From MD308 sp051888795 (lineage in GTDB: Bacteria > Bacillota > Clostridia > Lachnospirales > Lachnospiraceae), in the NCBI GenBank assembly GCA_051888795.1, contig JBJFCD010000226.1, forward strand, positions 1 to 64,000: a stretch of 64,000 nt of DNA, in the 5' to 3' direction. Of this stretch, positions 7,654-16,162 are shown one piece after another (the first letter of the stretch is position 1; each line of letters opens with the position of its first letter). The notes below the pieces were generated by a model that saw only the letters and a program-made list of their open reading frames with translations, made no database searches and had not been told where the DNA came from. A program made the translations under genes and the position numbers.

Positions 7654-8943
7654 ATGTTGAATTATACAATTTCAAACATAGGAAAAATAAAGAAAGCAGA
7701 CATTGAACTTGATGGAATAACGGTGATAGCAGGACTGAACGGAACCGGAAAGAGTACAATTGCGAAATGTGTCTTTGCAGCGTCTAACTCTAGAAAGAAT
7801 ATCCTAGCGAATATACGTAATGATAAGGCGAATGATATTCATATAGTTGCAAGGAGATGGTTGGAATCGGATGCGTGTTCATTTGATGGGAAAAATACGG
7901 AAACTACTTGGGGACTGTCTTTTGAATTCGTCGATTACATTATGGAAGAGTATGAGTCGGATCAGAGAGAAGAGCAGGAATTCTCCTTAACGAGGTGTTT
8001 ACACAATTTCTGTGATAAAAACCAGATTCATTCTGAAGAAGAATATTTGGATAATTTGCAGGAGGATATTGAACGTATTTTTAAGAGAAGTACTGAGGAA
8101 TACATTGAATTTTTTGTCGGCAAATATTATCAGAATGTATTTAAAAATCAGATAAATCAGATCGGAAGCAGAAAGAAAGGAGTTGTAAAATACCAAAAAA
8201 GGAATGAGGGCAGTTCCATTTCGTCAGAGGTAGAAGTAATAGATAATGAAGTGAGGTTTGTTGGCTCATCTTTAGTAGCACAACAGGAAAATGCGATATA
8301 TATAGCAACTCATAGTGTGCTTGACGTGTGTGAAGAATATAGTATTAGACAAAATAGACCGGCAAGAATAGGAACGATTTCCTCTATACCAACAAGAGAA
8401 TTAATTGGATATTTATTTGGGGAAAGAGAACTTTCGTTTGCAGAACAGCAGCAAGCGGATAAAAATAGGGGAATCATTGAAGTAATAATAGAAGAAGTAA
8501 CACATGGACATTTGAAGAAAAATATAAATGGAAGAATGGAATTTGTGGATGAGAGGAAGAAACAAAAAATTGAATTTTCAAATATGTCATCCGGACTTAA
8601 GATTTTTTCCGTTATTCAGAAGTTGCTGGAAAACTGTGCGCTTCAAACCAATGATATTTTAATTGTTGATGAACCGGAAGTGAATCTGCATCCAAAATGG
8701 CAGGTGGTGTTGGCAGAAATAATGGTTCGAATATATAAGGAGTTAGGGATATATATTATTGTGAATTCCCATAGTCCTTATTTTATAAGAGCGATACAGG
8801 TAAAAATGGCGGAATATGAATGTGCTCGTCAAGGAAGATTTTATTTTATGGAAGACCAGGGAAATGAGGCTGTTTGCTCTGACGTTACAAATAATGTTGA
8901 TAGAATATATGATGCGTTATATCAACCATTAAATATGCTATAA
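7654..8943 (+). CDS. AAA (AAA_15/AAA_21, OLD-like) ATPase
   Basis: A 429-residue ABC-type AAA ATPase. Walker A is GLNGTGKST (Lys33). An ABC-like signature SNMSSGLKIF lies near residue 310, Walker B is ILIVDEPEVNLHP, and the switch histidine is in VNSHSPYF. The insert between the Walker motifs is helical and polar. There is no TOPRIM domain, unlike OLD or GajA. Such ATPases partner nucleases in defence systems such as Septu, PARIS and AbiL. AAAGGAG lies 13 bases before ATG 7654. The next gene follows after 19 bases and encodes a nuclease-like protein, supporting a two-gene cassette foreign to the polysaccharide locus. Confidence 0.8.
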   Translation: MLNYTISNIGKIKKADIELDGITVIAGLNGTGKSTIAKCVFAASNSRKNILANIRNDKANDIHIVARRWLESDACSFDGKNTETTWGLSFEFVDYIMEEYESDQREEQEFSLTRCLHNFCDKNQIHSEEEYLDNLQEDIERIFKRSTEEYIEFFVGKYYQNVFKNQINQIGSRKKGVVKYQKRNEGSSISSEVEVIDNEVRFVGSSLVAQQENAIYIATHSVLDVCEEYSIRQNRPARIGTISSIPTRELIGYLFGERELSFAEQQQADKNRGIIEVIIEEVTHGHLKKNINGRMEFVDERKKQKIEFSNMSSGLKIFSVIQKLLENCALQTNDILIVDEPEVNLHPKWQVVLAEIMVRIYKELGIYIIVNSHSPYFIRAIQVKMAEYECARQGRFYFMEDQGNEAVCSDVTNNVDRIYDALYQPLNML

Positions 8944-8962
8944 ATATAAAGGGGCACAGAAG

Positions 8963-9553
8963 ATGAAGGAGCGGGTAATTAAAGACTATAACAAGTATAA
9001 AGCCTTCTTATATGAGGTTTCTTACGATAAGGAACATAAGATTTCACTTATAAACGATAAAAATCAGCAGAATAAAATGTATAATTTTGATGCGATATCT
9101 AAAGAATATTGCAGGGAGATGCGAGGCGAAAAAAATAGCTCCTGTGACGCGTATTACGAGAAAAATTTGAATGAGGCATATTTAATAGAATTTAAAAATC
9201 AGGATGAGGGCAATATTGATAAAAGAGACATAAACAATAAGATACATGATAGTGTAGCCACTCTTGTGATGAATGAAAATCTTTCGAGGGAATGTGTTGC
9301 GGAGAAGACGACCGTTATAATCGTATATAGCGATCAGCAGGAAACGGATAGAACGGATGGGAGTTATTTACCCTCTAAGGCGTATGACAGTTTTTCCCAA
9401 AAGATGGCAGAACTTTCGGGAAAAGCCGGAATTGACAGTTACCCTAAGAAGTTTGATCTGGAGAAGTACAGGGGGATTTTGTTTAAAGAAGTATATACCG
9501 TAGGGAAATCAGTATTTGAGAAGGAGTTTATAGATATTCTTTTTAAAAGCTGA
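8963..9553 (+). CDS. PD-(D/E)xK-like putative nuclease partner
   Basis: A 196-residue cytoplasmic protein with no family I can name. Residues 60-80 contain a likely PD-(D/E)xK core: Asp62 (in SCDAYYE), a 13-residue gap with a hydrophobic strand, then IEFKNQ with Glu76 and Lys78. A helix follows that would carry DINNKIHDSVATL, as in restriction-like folds. AAAGGGG precedes ATG 8963. It is co-transcribed with the ATPase and ends before a strong hairpin. The probable job is the effector (DNA or RNA cleavage) of an ATPase-controlled defence pair. The motif is read by eye and only a fold prediction could settle it. Confidence 0.5.
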   Translation: MKERVIKDYNKYKAFLYEVSYDKEHKISLINDKNQQNKMYNFDAISKEYCREMRGEKNSSCDAYYEKNLNEAYLIEFKNQDEGNIDKRDINNKIHDSVATLVMNENLSRECVAEKTTVIIVYSDQQETDRTDGSYLPSKAYDSFSQKMAELSGKAGIDSYPKKFDLEKYRGILFKEVYTVGKSVFEKEFIDILFKS

Positions 9554-9707
9554 TTGTTGTTTGAGAAATTCCTGTGAGAAATATCACTCAACATGCTAAC
9601 TAAATGAAAATTTTGGAAATTGCAGAAAGCTAAGGGGTTTGTCTAATTCATACGAATGCAAGATATGGTTTACAGAATATAGAATTTTATATAGAATTTC
9701 TAAGTTG

Positions 9708-9744
9708 CAAAAGGCTTTCCATTTGGAAAGCCTTTTGTTATAAT
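9708..9744 (+). promoter_or_regulatory. terminator hairpin fused to an extended -10 promoter
   Basis: AAAAGGCTTTCC (9709-9720) and GGAAAGCCTTTT (9725-9736) form a perfect 12-bp stem with loop ATTT, extended by C9708-G9737. The 3' T run is a normal terminator for the ATPase-nuclease cassette. It runs straight into TGTTATAAT (9736-9744), an extended -10 box, and TTTCCA (9716-9721) lies 17 bases upstream as a weak -35 inside the stem. This would end the cassette and start the operon at 9796 from the same 37 bases. Confidence 0.55.
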
Positions 9745-9795
9745 AAAATGAACTATAGGATATGACTATTAATAATAGAGAGGAATTAGTAGAAA

Positions 9796-11730
9796 ATGGG
9801 GTGGATTATACCTATTTTTATTGTTTCAACGGGAAGTATTATAGGAATAGTTTTTTTTGATAAAAAGTACGAAGAAGCGCTACCATATACCGGCAGCGCT
9901 ATTATTGCATTGCTTTTTTTATTTGGCTTTTTTGGAAATTTACTTTCCGGATCCTATTTTTTATGTATAGTAGCTTTCATTGTATATTTGGTATCTGCGG
10001 TATACTACTTTAGAAGGAAGAAAAATAATTTTTTACAGAATCTGTTGTCGGATGGATTCTGGCTATTTATTATACTAAGTCTTTTTTCTATTATTTCAGT
10101 ATATGGGAGAGTTGCCGCTGAATGGGACGAATTTACCCATTGGGCAGATATAGTAAAAGCCATGTATATGCTAGATGATTTTGGCACCAATCCAAAAGCA
10201 AATTCTTTTTTTGCATGTTATCCACCGGGAATGGCGTTATTTCAATATTTTATTGAAAAGACAGTAACTTTAGGAAACAGTGAGATGTATCAGGAATGGT
10301 TACTATATTTTTCATATCATCTTTTAGAATTCTCTTTTTTAGTTCCATTATGGAGTAAAATTTGTGAAGGCTCTTCGAAACGTATGTGTGAGGCTGCTAT
10401 TCGGGAAGGTGTTTTTTCTATTGAGGTAGTACTTGAATCTGCGAAACGTATCTGTGTGATTGCTGCTACAATTTTTCTCATTCCGGTAGTGTTCTATCTG
10501 GGAAAATATATGTCAATATATATTGATTCGTTTCTTGGCATATTGTATGGGGCAGGATTAATTGAACTTTATATAGAGAAGGACTTAAAAAAATGCATGC
10601 TATACGAAATATGCATCTGTATGATGCTGGTCCTTGCTAAAGATGCCGGTTTACTATTTGCTGTTTTTCTGTTAATTTCATATATAATAAAGTATTATAT
10701 TCAAAGAAGACTGGAATGGCGTGGTGTAGTTTTTTCTTTATCCGTCGGACTATCGATTGCTTTGCCAAAGATACTTTGGAATCGGATTGTTACCAGAAGC
10801 AACGCAGCAATAATATTTGGGAATGGATATGATTTGAAGCAATTCTGGGAGATTATTCTTGGTAGGGACACTACATATCGCCAGGAAGCTTACAGAATAT
10901 TCTGGAAAACATTTTTAGAAAAACCGGTAGAAATTCCGGTACTATATCCATTAGGGATAAGTTTAAGCCATGCGCTTATGTTTTTGGTTTTTATCATCCT
11001 CTGCGGATTCATCATGCATTATAACAAAAGGAAAGCACCCTGTGATAGATGGAATACTTACAGTATATGCATAGGGGCAATGGTAGGATTACTGATCTAT
11101 ATCATTGGGCTTTGCGCTACATATGTTTTTAATTTTAGTGAAAATGAAGCGCTGGGAATGGCATCCTTTGAACGATATATTAATATTGGATATCTAGGAG
11201 TGGGCTCTTTTATAGCGTATTGTTTGTGGGAGATTGTATATAGAAAAACAAAAGCTGGAAAAAGTAAAAAAATATTCTCTTTTTATATGATATGTGTACT
11301 GGTAGCCTTGACAGCATACCTGGGTTATTGTAGAAAAAATGCAAAAGCCTCACTTGATACTAGAGAGCAATATATGCCTATAGTTTGGGAGATAGAAAAA
11401 AATGCAGATGGGAACTCTAAAATTTGTGTAATTTCGCAAGGAAATGAAGGATATGATTTTTGGTATCTGAAATATTTGTGCAGACCGGATATTGTAGGCC
11501 CCATTTGGAGCATAAAAAGCGAAACCGAAGATGAAAAATATGGAGTGCAGTATACAGCGGAAGAATGGCAAGAATTATTGGTTAGTGAATATGATTTTGT
11601 TGCATTATACAGATTGGATGATGCGTTTTTATCCGATTATGCAGGACTTTTTAGTGATAGAAATCAAATTGAAGTAAACGAAGTGTATCGAGTGAATAAA
11701 CAAACAGGTCTGCTTGAGAAGTGTTATTAG
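9796..11730 (+). CDS. GT-C-type membrane glycosyltransferase
   Basis: A 644-residue polytopic protein. After three N-terminal helices comes an extracytoplasmic loop with AEWDEFTHWADIVKAM (about residues 109-124). Acidic, aromatic first loops of this kind hold the catalytic Asp in GT-C enzymes that use polyprenyl-phosphate sugars. YPPGMALFQYF follows, also common in such proteins. The C-terminal 120 residues form a soluble extracytoplasmic domain. GAGAGG lies about 13 bases before ATG 9796. It begins the operon that runs on to 22402. Donor and acceptor are unknown; the GT2 enzymes at 3136 and 12409 could make its lipid-linked donor. Confidence 0.6.
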   Translation: MGWIIPIFIVSTGSIIGIVFFDKKYEEALPYTGSAIIALLFLFGFFGNLLSGSYFLCIVAFIVYLVSAVYYFRRKKNNFLQNLLSDGFWLFIILSLFSIISVYGRVAAEWDEFTHWADIVKAMYMLDDFGTNPKANSFFACYPPGMALFQYFIEKTVTLGNSEMYQEWLLYFSYHLLEFSFLVPLWSKICEGSSKRMCEAAIREGVFSIEVVLESAKRICVIAATIFLIPVVFYLGKYMSIYIDSFLGILYGAGLIELYIEKDLKKCMLYEICICMMLVLAKDAGLLFAVFLLISYIIKYYIQRRLEWRGVVFSLSVGLSIALPKILWNRIVTRSNAAIIFGNGYDLKQFWEIILGRDTTYRQEAYRIFWKTFLEKPVEIPVLYPLGISLSHALMFLVFIILCGFIMHYNKRKAPCDRWNTYSICIGAMVGLLIYIIGLCATYVFNFSENEALGMASFERYINIGYLGVGSFIAYCLWEIVYRKTKAGKSKKIFSFYMICVLVALTAYLGYCRKNAKASLDTREQYMPIVWEIEKNADGNSKICVISQGNEGYDFWYLKYLCRPDIVGPIWSIKSETEDEKYGVQYTAEEWQELLVSEYDFVALYRLDDAFLSDYAGLFSDRNQIEVNEVYRVNKQTGLLEKCY

Positions 11731-11750
11731 TAAAGAAAGGGTGTAAACAA

Positions 11751-12452
11751 ATGAAAAAAGAGGAAAAGACAAATTGGACTGAATATTATAGGCAAAAGAA
11801 AAGCTTCTTTTCAAATTATACGCAGCAATTTACACTAAAATATATCATAGATTGGTTCGATTATGCAGTTCCAAAGGAACAAAATAAGTCAGCAATTTGT
11901 GAGTTGGGAGGTGGAAATAGTTGCTTCGTTGATAATTTTTGCGAGGCAAGACCTGTATGTAGGTATGATGTAGTTGATAATAATGAATTGGCAATCCAAT
12001 TATTTGAAAAGAAAAAGGAAAAAAAGGAAAATGTACATTTAAATGGTATGCTGGTGGATTTAACAAAAGAAGTACCTAAGAATGAACAGTATGATTTTGT
12101 GTACAGTATTGGTCTTATTGAGCATTTTTCAGATGATTTAAGAAGAATTGTTATAAAAAATCATTTTTCATATTGTAAAGAAAATGGTTACGTACTAATT
12201 TCTTTTCCTACACCGACTAGAAAGTATCGCTTTTGGAGAAAATGCATGGAGCTGTTCCATATGTGGCAATTTTGGGATGAGGTCCCTTTGAAAATAGAAG
12301 ATGTACGTGAAGATATTGAAAAATACGGGGAGATAAAAAAGATTGAACTAAATAGGAAGTTATTTTTAACCCAGATGGTAGTTTTAGTTCAAAAAAAGGG
12401 AATTGAAAATGAACGAGAGAAGAAATCAGGTTATAATTATTCCGGCATATAA
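11751..12452 (+). CDS. SAM-dependent methyltransferase, class I
   Basis: A 233-residue Rossmann methyltransferase. Motif I is ICELGGGNSCFVDNF (about residues 45-60), motif II has the acidic YDVVDNN, and YDFVYSIGLIEHFSD is the post-I segment typical of the Methyltransf_11/23 group. ATG 11751 is chosen because AAAGAAAGG lies ten bases upstream; an in-frame earlier start has no binding site. It could methylate a sugar hydroxyl or the chain end of the polysaccharide. The 3' end overlaps the next gene by 44 bases, an unusually long overlap that suggests the two genes were joined by recombination. Confidence 0.7.
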   Translation: MKKEEKTNWTEYYRQKKSFFSNYTQQFTLKYIIDWFDYAVPKEQNKSAICELGGGNSCFVDNFCEARPVCRYDVVDNNELAIQLFEKKKEKKENVHLNGMLVDLTKEVPKNEQYDFVYSIGLIEHFSDDLRRIVIKNHFSYCKENGYVLISFPTPTRKYRFWRKCMELFHMWQFWDEVPLKIEDVREDIEKYGEIKKIELNRKLFLTQMVVLVQKKGIENEREKKSGYNYSGI

Positions 12453-13458
12453 TCCATCCGATGTTCTAATTGACTTGGTAGAAGAACTTAGCGAATATTT
12501 TTATAGAATAGTAGTGGTAGATGATGGGGGAGGCGAAGACTATAAGGCTCTTTTCGATAAGGTTCAAGCAAATCTATGCTGTACAGTATTGCGTCACTAT
12601 GTAAATATGGGGAAAGGAAGAGCGCTAAAAACAGCATTTAATTATTGTATTTCATTAGGCGATGAATGCAGTGGTGCAATTACTGTCGATGCTGATGGAC
12701 AGCATACGGTAGAAGATATACTTAGAATTAGCGATGCTATGAGTAAAAATGAGAGCAAGGCTGTATTGGGGTGCAGGAAATTTGAAGATAAAGAAATACC
12801 CTTCAGAAGCAGGTTTGGGAATAATGTTTCCAGGGTTGTTTACAAATGGCTTTGTGGAATAAACGTATCTGATACCCAAACGGGATTACGAGGGATTCCG
12901 AGAGAGCTTTTCGGAATTATGTGTTGTTTAAATGGGGAAAGATACGAATATGAGACCAACATGCTTCTGGCATTAAAAGAGAATGAAATTGAAATTGTAG
13001 AAGTCCCAATTTCTACGATATATGAGGATGGCAATTCATCATCGCATTTTAATCCGCTGAAAGATTCATGGCGAATATATAGTGTAATACTAAAATATTC
13101 TCTTTCCTCGTTATTATCGGTTATTATTGACTACATAGTATTTGTAGTTTTAACAAGGAATCAAGTCGGTATTATGTACTCAACATATATTGCAAGAGGG
13201 TGTGCTGCTGGTATCAACTTTTGTGTGAATCGAAATGTTGTTTTTAAGAAGAAAGGAAAGATAGGAATACAATTAGCAAAGTACCTTTTACTTGTTATGA
13301 TAGCCGGAACGGTTTCCGGAGTGGCCATTTCCATAATGAAAAGGTTTTTACCAATCAATGTAGTATGGACGAAGGCTCTGGTTGAGACTGTACTTTATTT
13401 CATAAATTATTACATTCAGAGGACATATATTTTTATCCGCGGGGAGAATAGTAAATGA
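12409..13458 (+). CDS. GT2 glycosyltransferase fused to GtrA domain
   Basis: A 349-residue two-domain protein. Residues 1-225 are a GT2 domain with IIIPAYNP, VVVDDGGGED, the VDADGQHT metal site (about residues 91-98) and SDTQTGLRGIPREL, as in polyprenyl-phosphate glucosyl or mannosyl transferases. Residues 230-345 are a four-helix GtrA domain (ARGCAAGINFCVNRNVVF; NYYIQRTYIF), which is thought to flip the lipid-linked sugar. The fusion is known in Firmicutes. ATG 12409 has AAAGGG eight bases before it. It overlaps the methyltransferase gene and the adenylation gene (ATGA). It probably supplies an external donor for the GT-C protein at 9796. Confidence 0.85.
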   Translation: MNERRNQVIIIPAYNPSDVLIDLVEELSEYFYRIVVVDDGGGEDYKALFDKVQANLCCTVLRHYVNMGKGRALKTAFNYCISLGDECSGAITVDADGQHTVEDILRISDAMSKNESKAVLGCRKFEDKEIPFRSRFGNNVSRVVYKWLCGINVSDTQTGLRGIPRELFGIMCCLNGERYEYETNMLLALKENEIEIVEVPISTIYEDGNSSSHFNPLKDSWRIYSVILKYSLSSLLSVIIDYIVFVVLTRNQVGIMYSTYIARGCAAGINFCVNRNVVFKKKGKIGIQLAKYLLLVMIAGTVSGVAISIMKRFLPINVVWTKALVETVLYFINYYIQRTYIFIRGENSK

Positions 13459-14972
13459 AGAAGACAATTATAGATTATTTGGAAATACAGGTACAGAAAA
13501 GTGCAACTAAGATTCTATTTCAGGAAGAGGATAGAAAAATGTCTTATTCTGAATTTTGGAATGGAATAATGGGCTTGGCAGAACACATACAAAGTATAGT
13601 ACCCATAAAAGGGAAGACTCTAATCATGATTCCCAAAAGTATAGACTGCCTAATTGGAATGTTTGGAACCCTGTTATGCGGCTGTATTTATTGTGTTGTG
13701 GATACGGAATCACCAAGTGAACGGTTACGAGAAATCGAAAGAACCTATCAACCGGATTTAATATTGACCTGTTCATCTCAAATGCAAAAAATAGACGAAG
13801 TGCAGTTTCATTGTAAAAATATTCTTAATATTGACCAGGAAAATAGTGGTTTTAAAGATACTACTGCTATAGCAGATAGAAGGAAAAGAATTATTGATAC
13901 AGATGCTGCATATGTGCTGTTTACATCCGGATCGACAGGCGTACCGAAGGGAACAATTGTATCCCACAGATCCATACTTAACTATGCAAGTACAATAGCC
14001 AATACCTTTCATTTGGATGAGAATGTAGTTTTCGGAAGCCAAACACCATTTTATTTTAGCATGTCGGTTCTTGATATTTTTGTGACCGTTCTATTAGGTG
14101 GAACGCTGGTGCTCATCCCAAAGAAGTATTTTTCTTTCCCATATATGTTAATAGAATATCTAAATAAGATGTCTGTAAACACAATATACTGGGTGCCTAC
14201 TGCATTGAGTATTGTTGCGAACAGAAAAACATTCTCGGCAATCTTACCAACAACATTGAAGCGTGTCTTTTTCGCGGGAGAGGTAATGCCGGTAAAGCAG
14301 CTAAATTACTGGATGGAATATCTGCCTGATTGTTTGTATGCTAATTTGTATGGGCCTACAGAGATTACGGATACCGGAACATATTATGTTGTTCAGAATC
14401 AAATCGATATAAATAAGAGTGTCCCCATTGGAATTCCTTTCGATAATTGCGATGTTTTTCTGCTAAATGAGGATGACCAGCTGGCTCTCGAAGGGCAAGA
14501 GGGTGAGATTTGTTTTAGGGGGTCATTTCTTGGTTATGGCTATTATAACAATTGGGAAAAAACAAAGGAAGCCTTTTGTCAAAATCCTTTGAATACGAAT
14601 TATCCGGAGATTATCTATCGAACAGGTGATTTGGGAAGGTATGATGAAAATGGAGATTTGATTTATATTTCAAGAAAAGATTTTCAAATAAAACGAATGG
14701 GATATCGTATTGAATTAGGAGAAATCGAGAGTACATTAGCTGCTATTCCGGAAGTGCAAAATTGTGTATGTGTGTTTGATGCCCAAAAAAATAGGCTTGC
14801 ACTTTTTTATTCCGGCGGAATAAGCGAAGAAGATATGCAGTTGCAAGTGGAAAAATTGTTGCTTAAATATATGCAGCCGGATTTTATATTTCGTAGAAAA
14901 TCGATTCCAATTAATGCAAATGGTAAGTTTGATCGAAAAATGTTGTTACAAGAGTTTGTGGAAGGAGAATGA
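13455..14972 (+). CDS. amino-acid/acyl adenylation enzyme, DltA-like
   Basis: A 505-residue stand-alone adenylation domain. All core motifs are present: A3 FTSGSTGVPKGT (from about residue 156), A5 NLYGPTEITDTGT, A7 YRTGDLGRYDENGD, A8 RIELGEIES and A10 NANGKFDRK with the catalytic Lys. The length equals DltA and single NRPS A domains. The carrier protein gene starts four bases downstream, so it should load an amino or carboxylic acid onto that protein as a thioester. It is not simply the Dlt operon: no DltB-type gene follows, and the next genes are an AAC(3)-family acyltransferase and a deacetylase-like protein. The loaded acid cannot be read from sequence. Confidence 0.8.
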   Translation: MKKTIIDYLEIQVQKSATKILFQEEDRKMSYSEFWNGIMGLAEHIQSIVPIKGKTLIMIPKSIDCLIGMFGTLLCGCIYCVVDTESPSERLREIERTYQPDLILTCSSQMQKIDEVQFHCKNILNIDQENSGFKDTTAIADRRKRIIDTDAAYVLFTSGSTGVPKGTIVSHRSILNYASTIANTFHLDENVVFGSQTPFYFSMSVLDIFVTVLLGGTLVLIPKKYFSFPYMLIEYLNKMSVNTIYWVPTALSIVANRKTFSAILPTTLKRVFFAGEVMPVKQLNYWMEYLPDCLYANLYGPTEITDTGTYYVVQNQIDINKSVPIGIPFDNCDVFLLNEDDQLALEGQEGEICFRGSFLGYGYYNNWEKTKEAFCQNPLNTNYPEIIYRTGDLGRYDENGDLIYISRKDFQIKRMGYRIELGEIESTLAAIPEVQNCVCVFDAQKNRLALFYSGGISEEDMQLQVEKLLLKYMQPDFIFRRKSIPINANGKFDRKMLLQEFVEGE

Positions 14973-14976
14973 ATGA

Positions 14977-15210
14977 ATGTATACGAATAAGATTAAGGAT
15001 ATTCTTATATCCATTAAGCCGTCAATTGAAAAATATTTTGGAAAGGAATTTGTTACAGATGGAATTTTGGAATCCGTGGAATTAATGGAACTAATTGCTG
15101 AAATCGAAGAGCAATTTGATATTGAAATTCCTCCGCAATTGATTATTCCGGATAATTTTGAAACGATAGATACTATAGATGCATTAATACAGACGGTGTT
15201 AAATAAATAA
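14977..15210 (+). CDS. acyl carrier protein
   Basis: A 77-residue acidic carrier protein. Ser33 in DGILESVELMELI is the likely phosphopantetheine site, with the usual following helix; LES replaces the common LDS. The size and helix pattern fit DltC or stand-alone ACPs. It sits directly after the adenylation gene and before the AAC(3)-family gene, so it probably hands a loaded acyl or aminoacyl group to that acyltransferase. GGAG lies ten bases before ATG 14977; an out-of-frame ATG at 14973 is ignored. Confidence 0.8.
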   Translation: MYTNKIKDILISIKPSIEKYFGKEFVTDGILESVELMELIAEIEEQFDIEIPPQLIIPDNFETIDTIDALIQTVLNK

Positions 15211-15214
15211 AGAG

Positions 15215-16162
15215 ATGGGAAAATTATTAGTACATATTTTAGAAAATTTCCCTGCTTTAGAAGTATGGATCAGATGTTTTTTATGGAGATTTCCACGTAT
15301 AAAAGCGCAAATCGCCAAGCTGCATTCAGAAAATAAGCAAGGGAAACATATGGAAACAGATTACTCAATTTGGGAAGATGTCAAGAAGGAAATTGAGTCT
15401 TATGGGATTAGGAATGGAGATATTTTGCTAGTTCATTCCAGTATGGATGGTTTGGCAAAAACAGGAGTTTCTCCAACAGAAGTAATCGATTTTTTGCTAG
15501 ATTGTGTTGGAGATGAAGGAACATTAGTGTTTGCATCATATCCAAAGTGCAAGCCATTTAATGGTAACGCAGATGTGCTGCTTTATGATCCTAAGCGCAC
15601 GGTATCGTGGACTGGACTTTTGCCCAATGTATTTTGCAAATATGAGGGGGTTGTTCGAAGCGAATACCCATACAATACTTTGGCAGCAAAGGGGAAACAT
15701 GCCGAGGACATGATGAAAGATAATTTGATGGACGATGTATCTCAGGGACAGCATTCCGCATGGAAGTATTGTGTTGACCATCATGCAAAGATATTATATT
15801 TAGGCGTTTCAGCGGCGCTTAGCTGTACAATGATGAACTATCCGGAAGATGCATTGGGTGAACAATGGTATGTGGATCATTGGTATCATACGCAAAAGTA
15901 TGTAATTAAATCACATGGAGAACTAATAGAGAAGGAAATTAGAGAGAGGGATTCTGAATGGTATCGCTACTATGCCATGTTCCATAGTGAAGTTTGGTTG
16001 AAAAAGAATGGTTTTCTAAAGAGTAGAGAATATAGCGATGTTTATGTTGGATTTACAGAGAATATGTATGAATTGGCGGAGAAGCTGTTAGAAATGGGTT
16101 TGATGAAAAAGTCTGTGTATCGTATTCCTAAGCGATATTGGAAGAAGGAGAAGGATGTCTAA
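15215..16162 (+). CDS. AAC(3)-family N-acyltransferase
   Basis: A 315-residue protein of the Antibiotic_NAT/AAC(3) family. The conserved block ILLVHSSMDGLAKTGVSPTE and GDEGTLVFASYP lie around residues 70-110, and PYNTLAAKGKHAEDM corresponds to the family's P-xx-S-FAA-xG region. In sugar clusters, members acylate amino sugars rather than antibiotics. Placed after an adenylation enzyme and ACP, it is the likely transferase of the ACP-bound acyl group to an amino-sugar nitrogen. The start is uncertain: ATG 15215 has only AAAGAG near it, and ATG 15350 after AAGGGA would remove 45 basic residues that could be a membrane-associating tail. It overlaps the next gene by eight bases. Confidence 0.75.
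   Translation: MGKLLVHILENFPALEVWIRCFLWRFPRIKAQIAKLHSENKQGKHMETDYSIWEDVKKEIESYGIRNGDILLVHSSMDGLAKTGVSPTEVIDFLLDCVGDEGTLVFASYPKCKPFNGNADVLLYDPKRTVSWTGLLPNVFCKYEGVVRSEYPYNTLAAKGKHAEDMMKDNLMDDVSQGQHSAWKYCVDHHAKILYLGVSAALSCTMMNYPEDALGEQWYVDHWYHTQKYVIKSHGELIEKEIRERDSEWYRYYAMFHSEVWLKKNGFLKSREYSDVYVGFTENMYELAEKLLEMGLMKKSVYRIPKRYWKKEKDV

Noticed and set aside
13455..15210. Plain dltA-dltC operon for teichoic acid D-alanylation
   Set aside because: No dltB or dltD follows; the next genes are an AAC(3)-family acyltransferase and a deacetylase-like protein.
15215..16162. Aminoglycoside resistance gene
   Set aside because: The family matches AAC(3), but the position after an adenylation enzyme and ACP points to sugar acylation.
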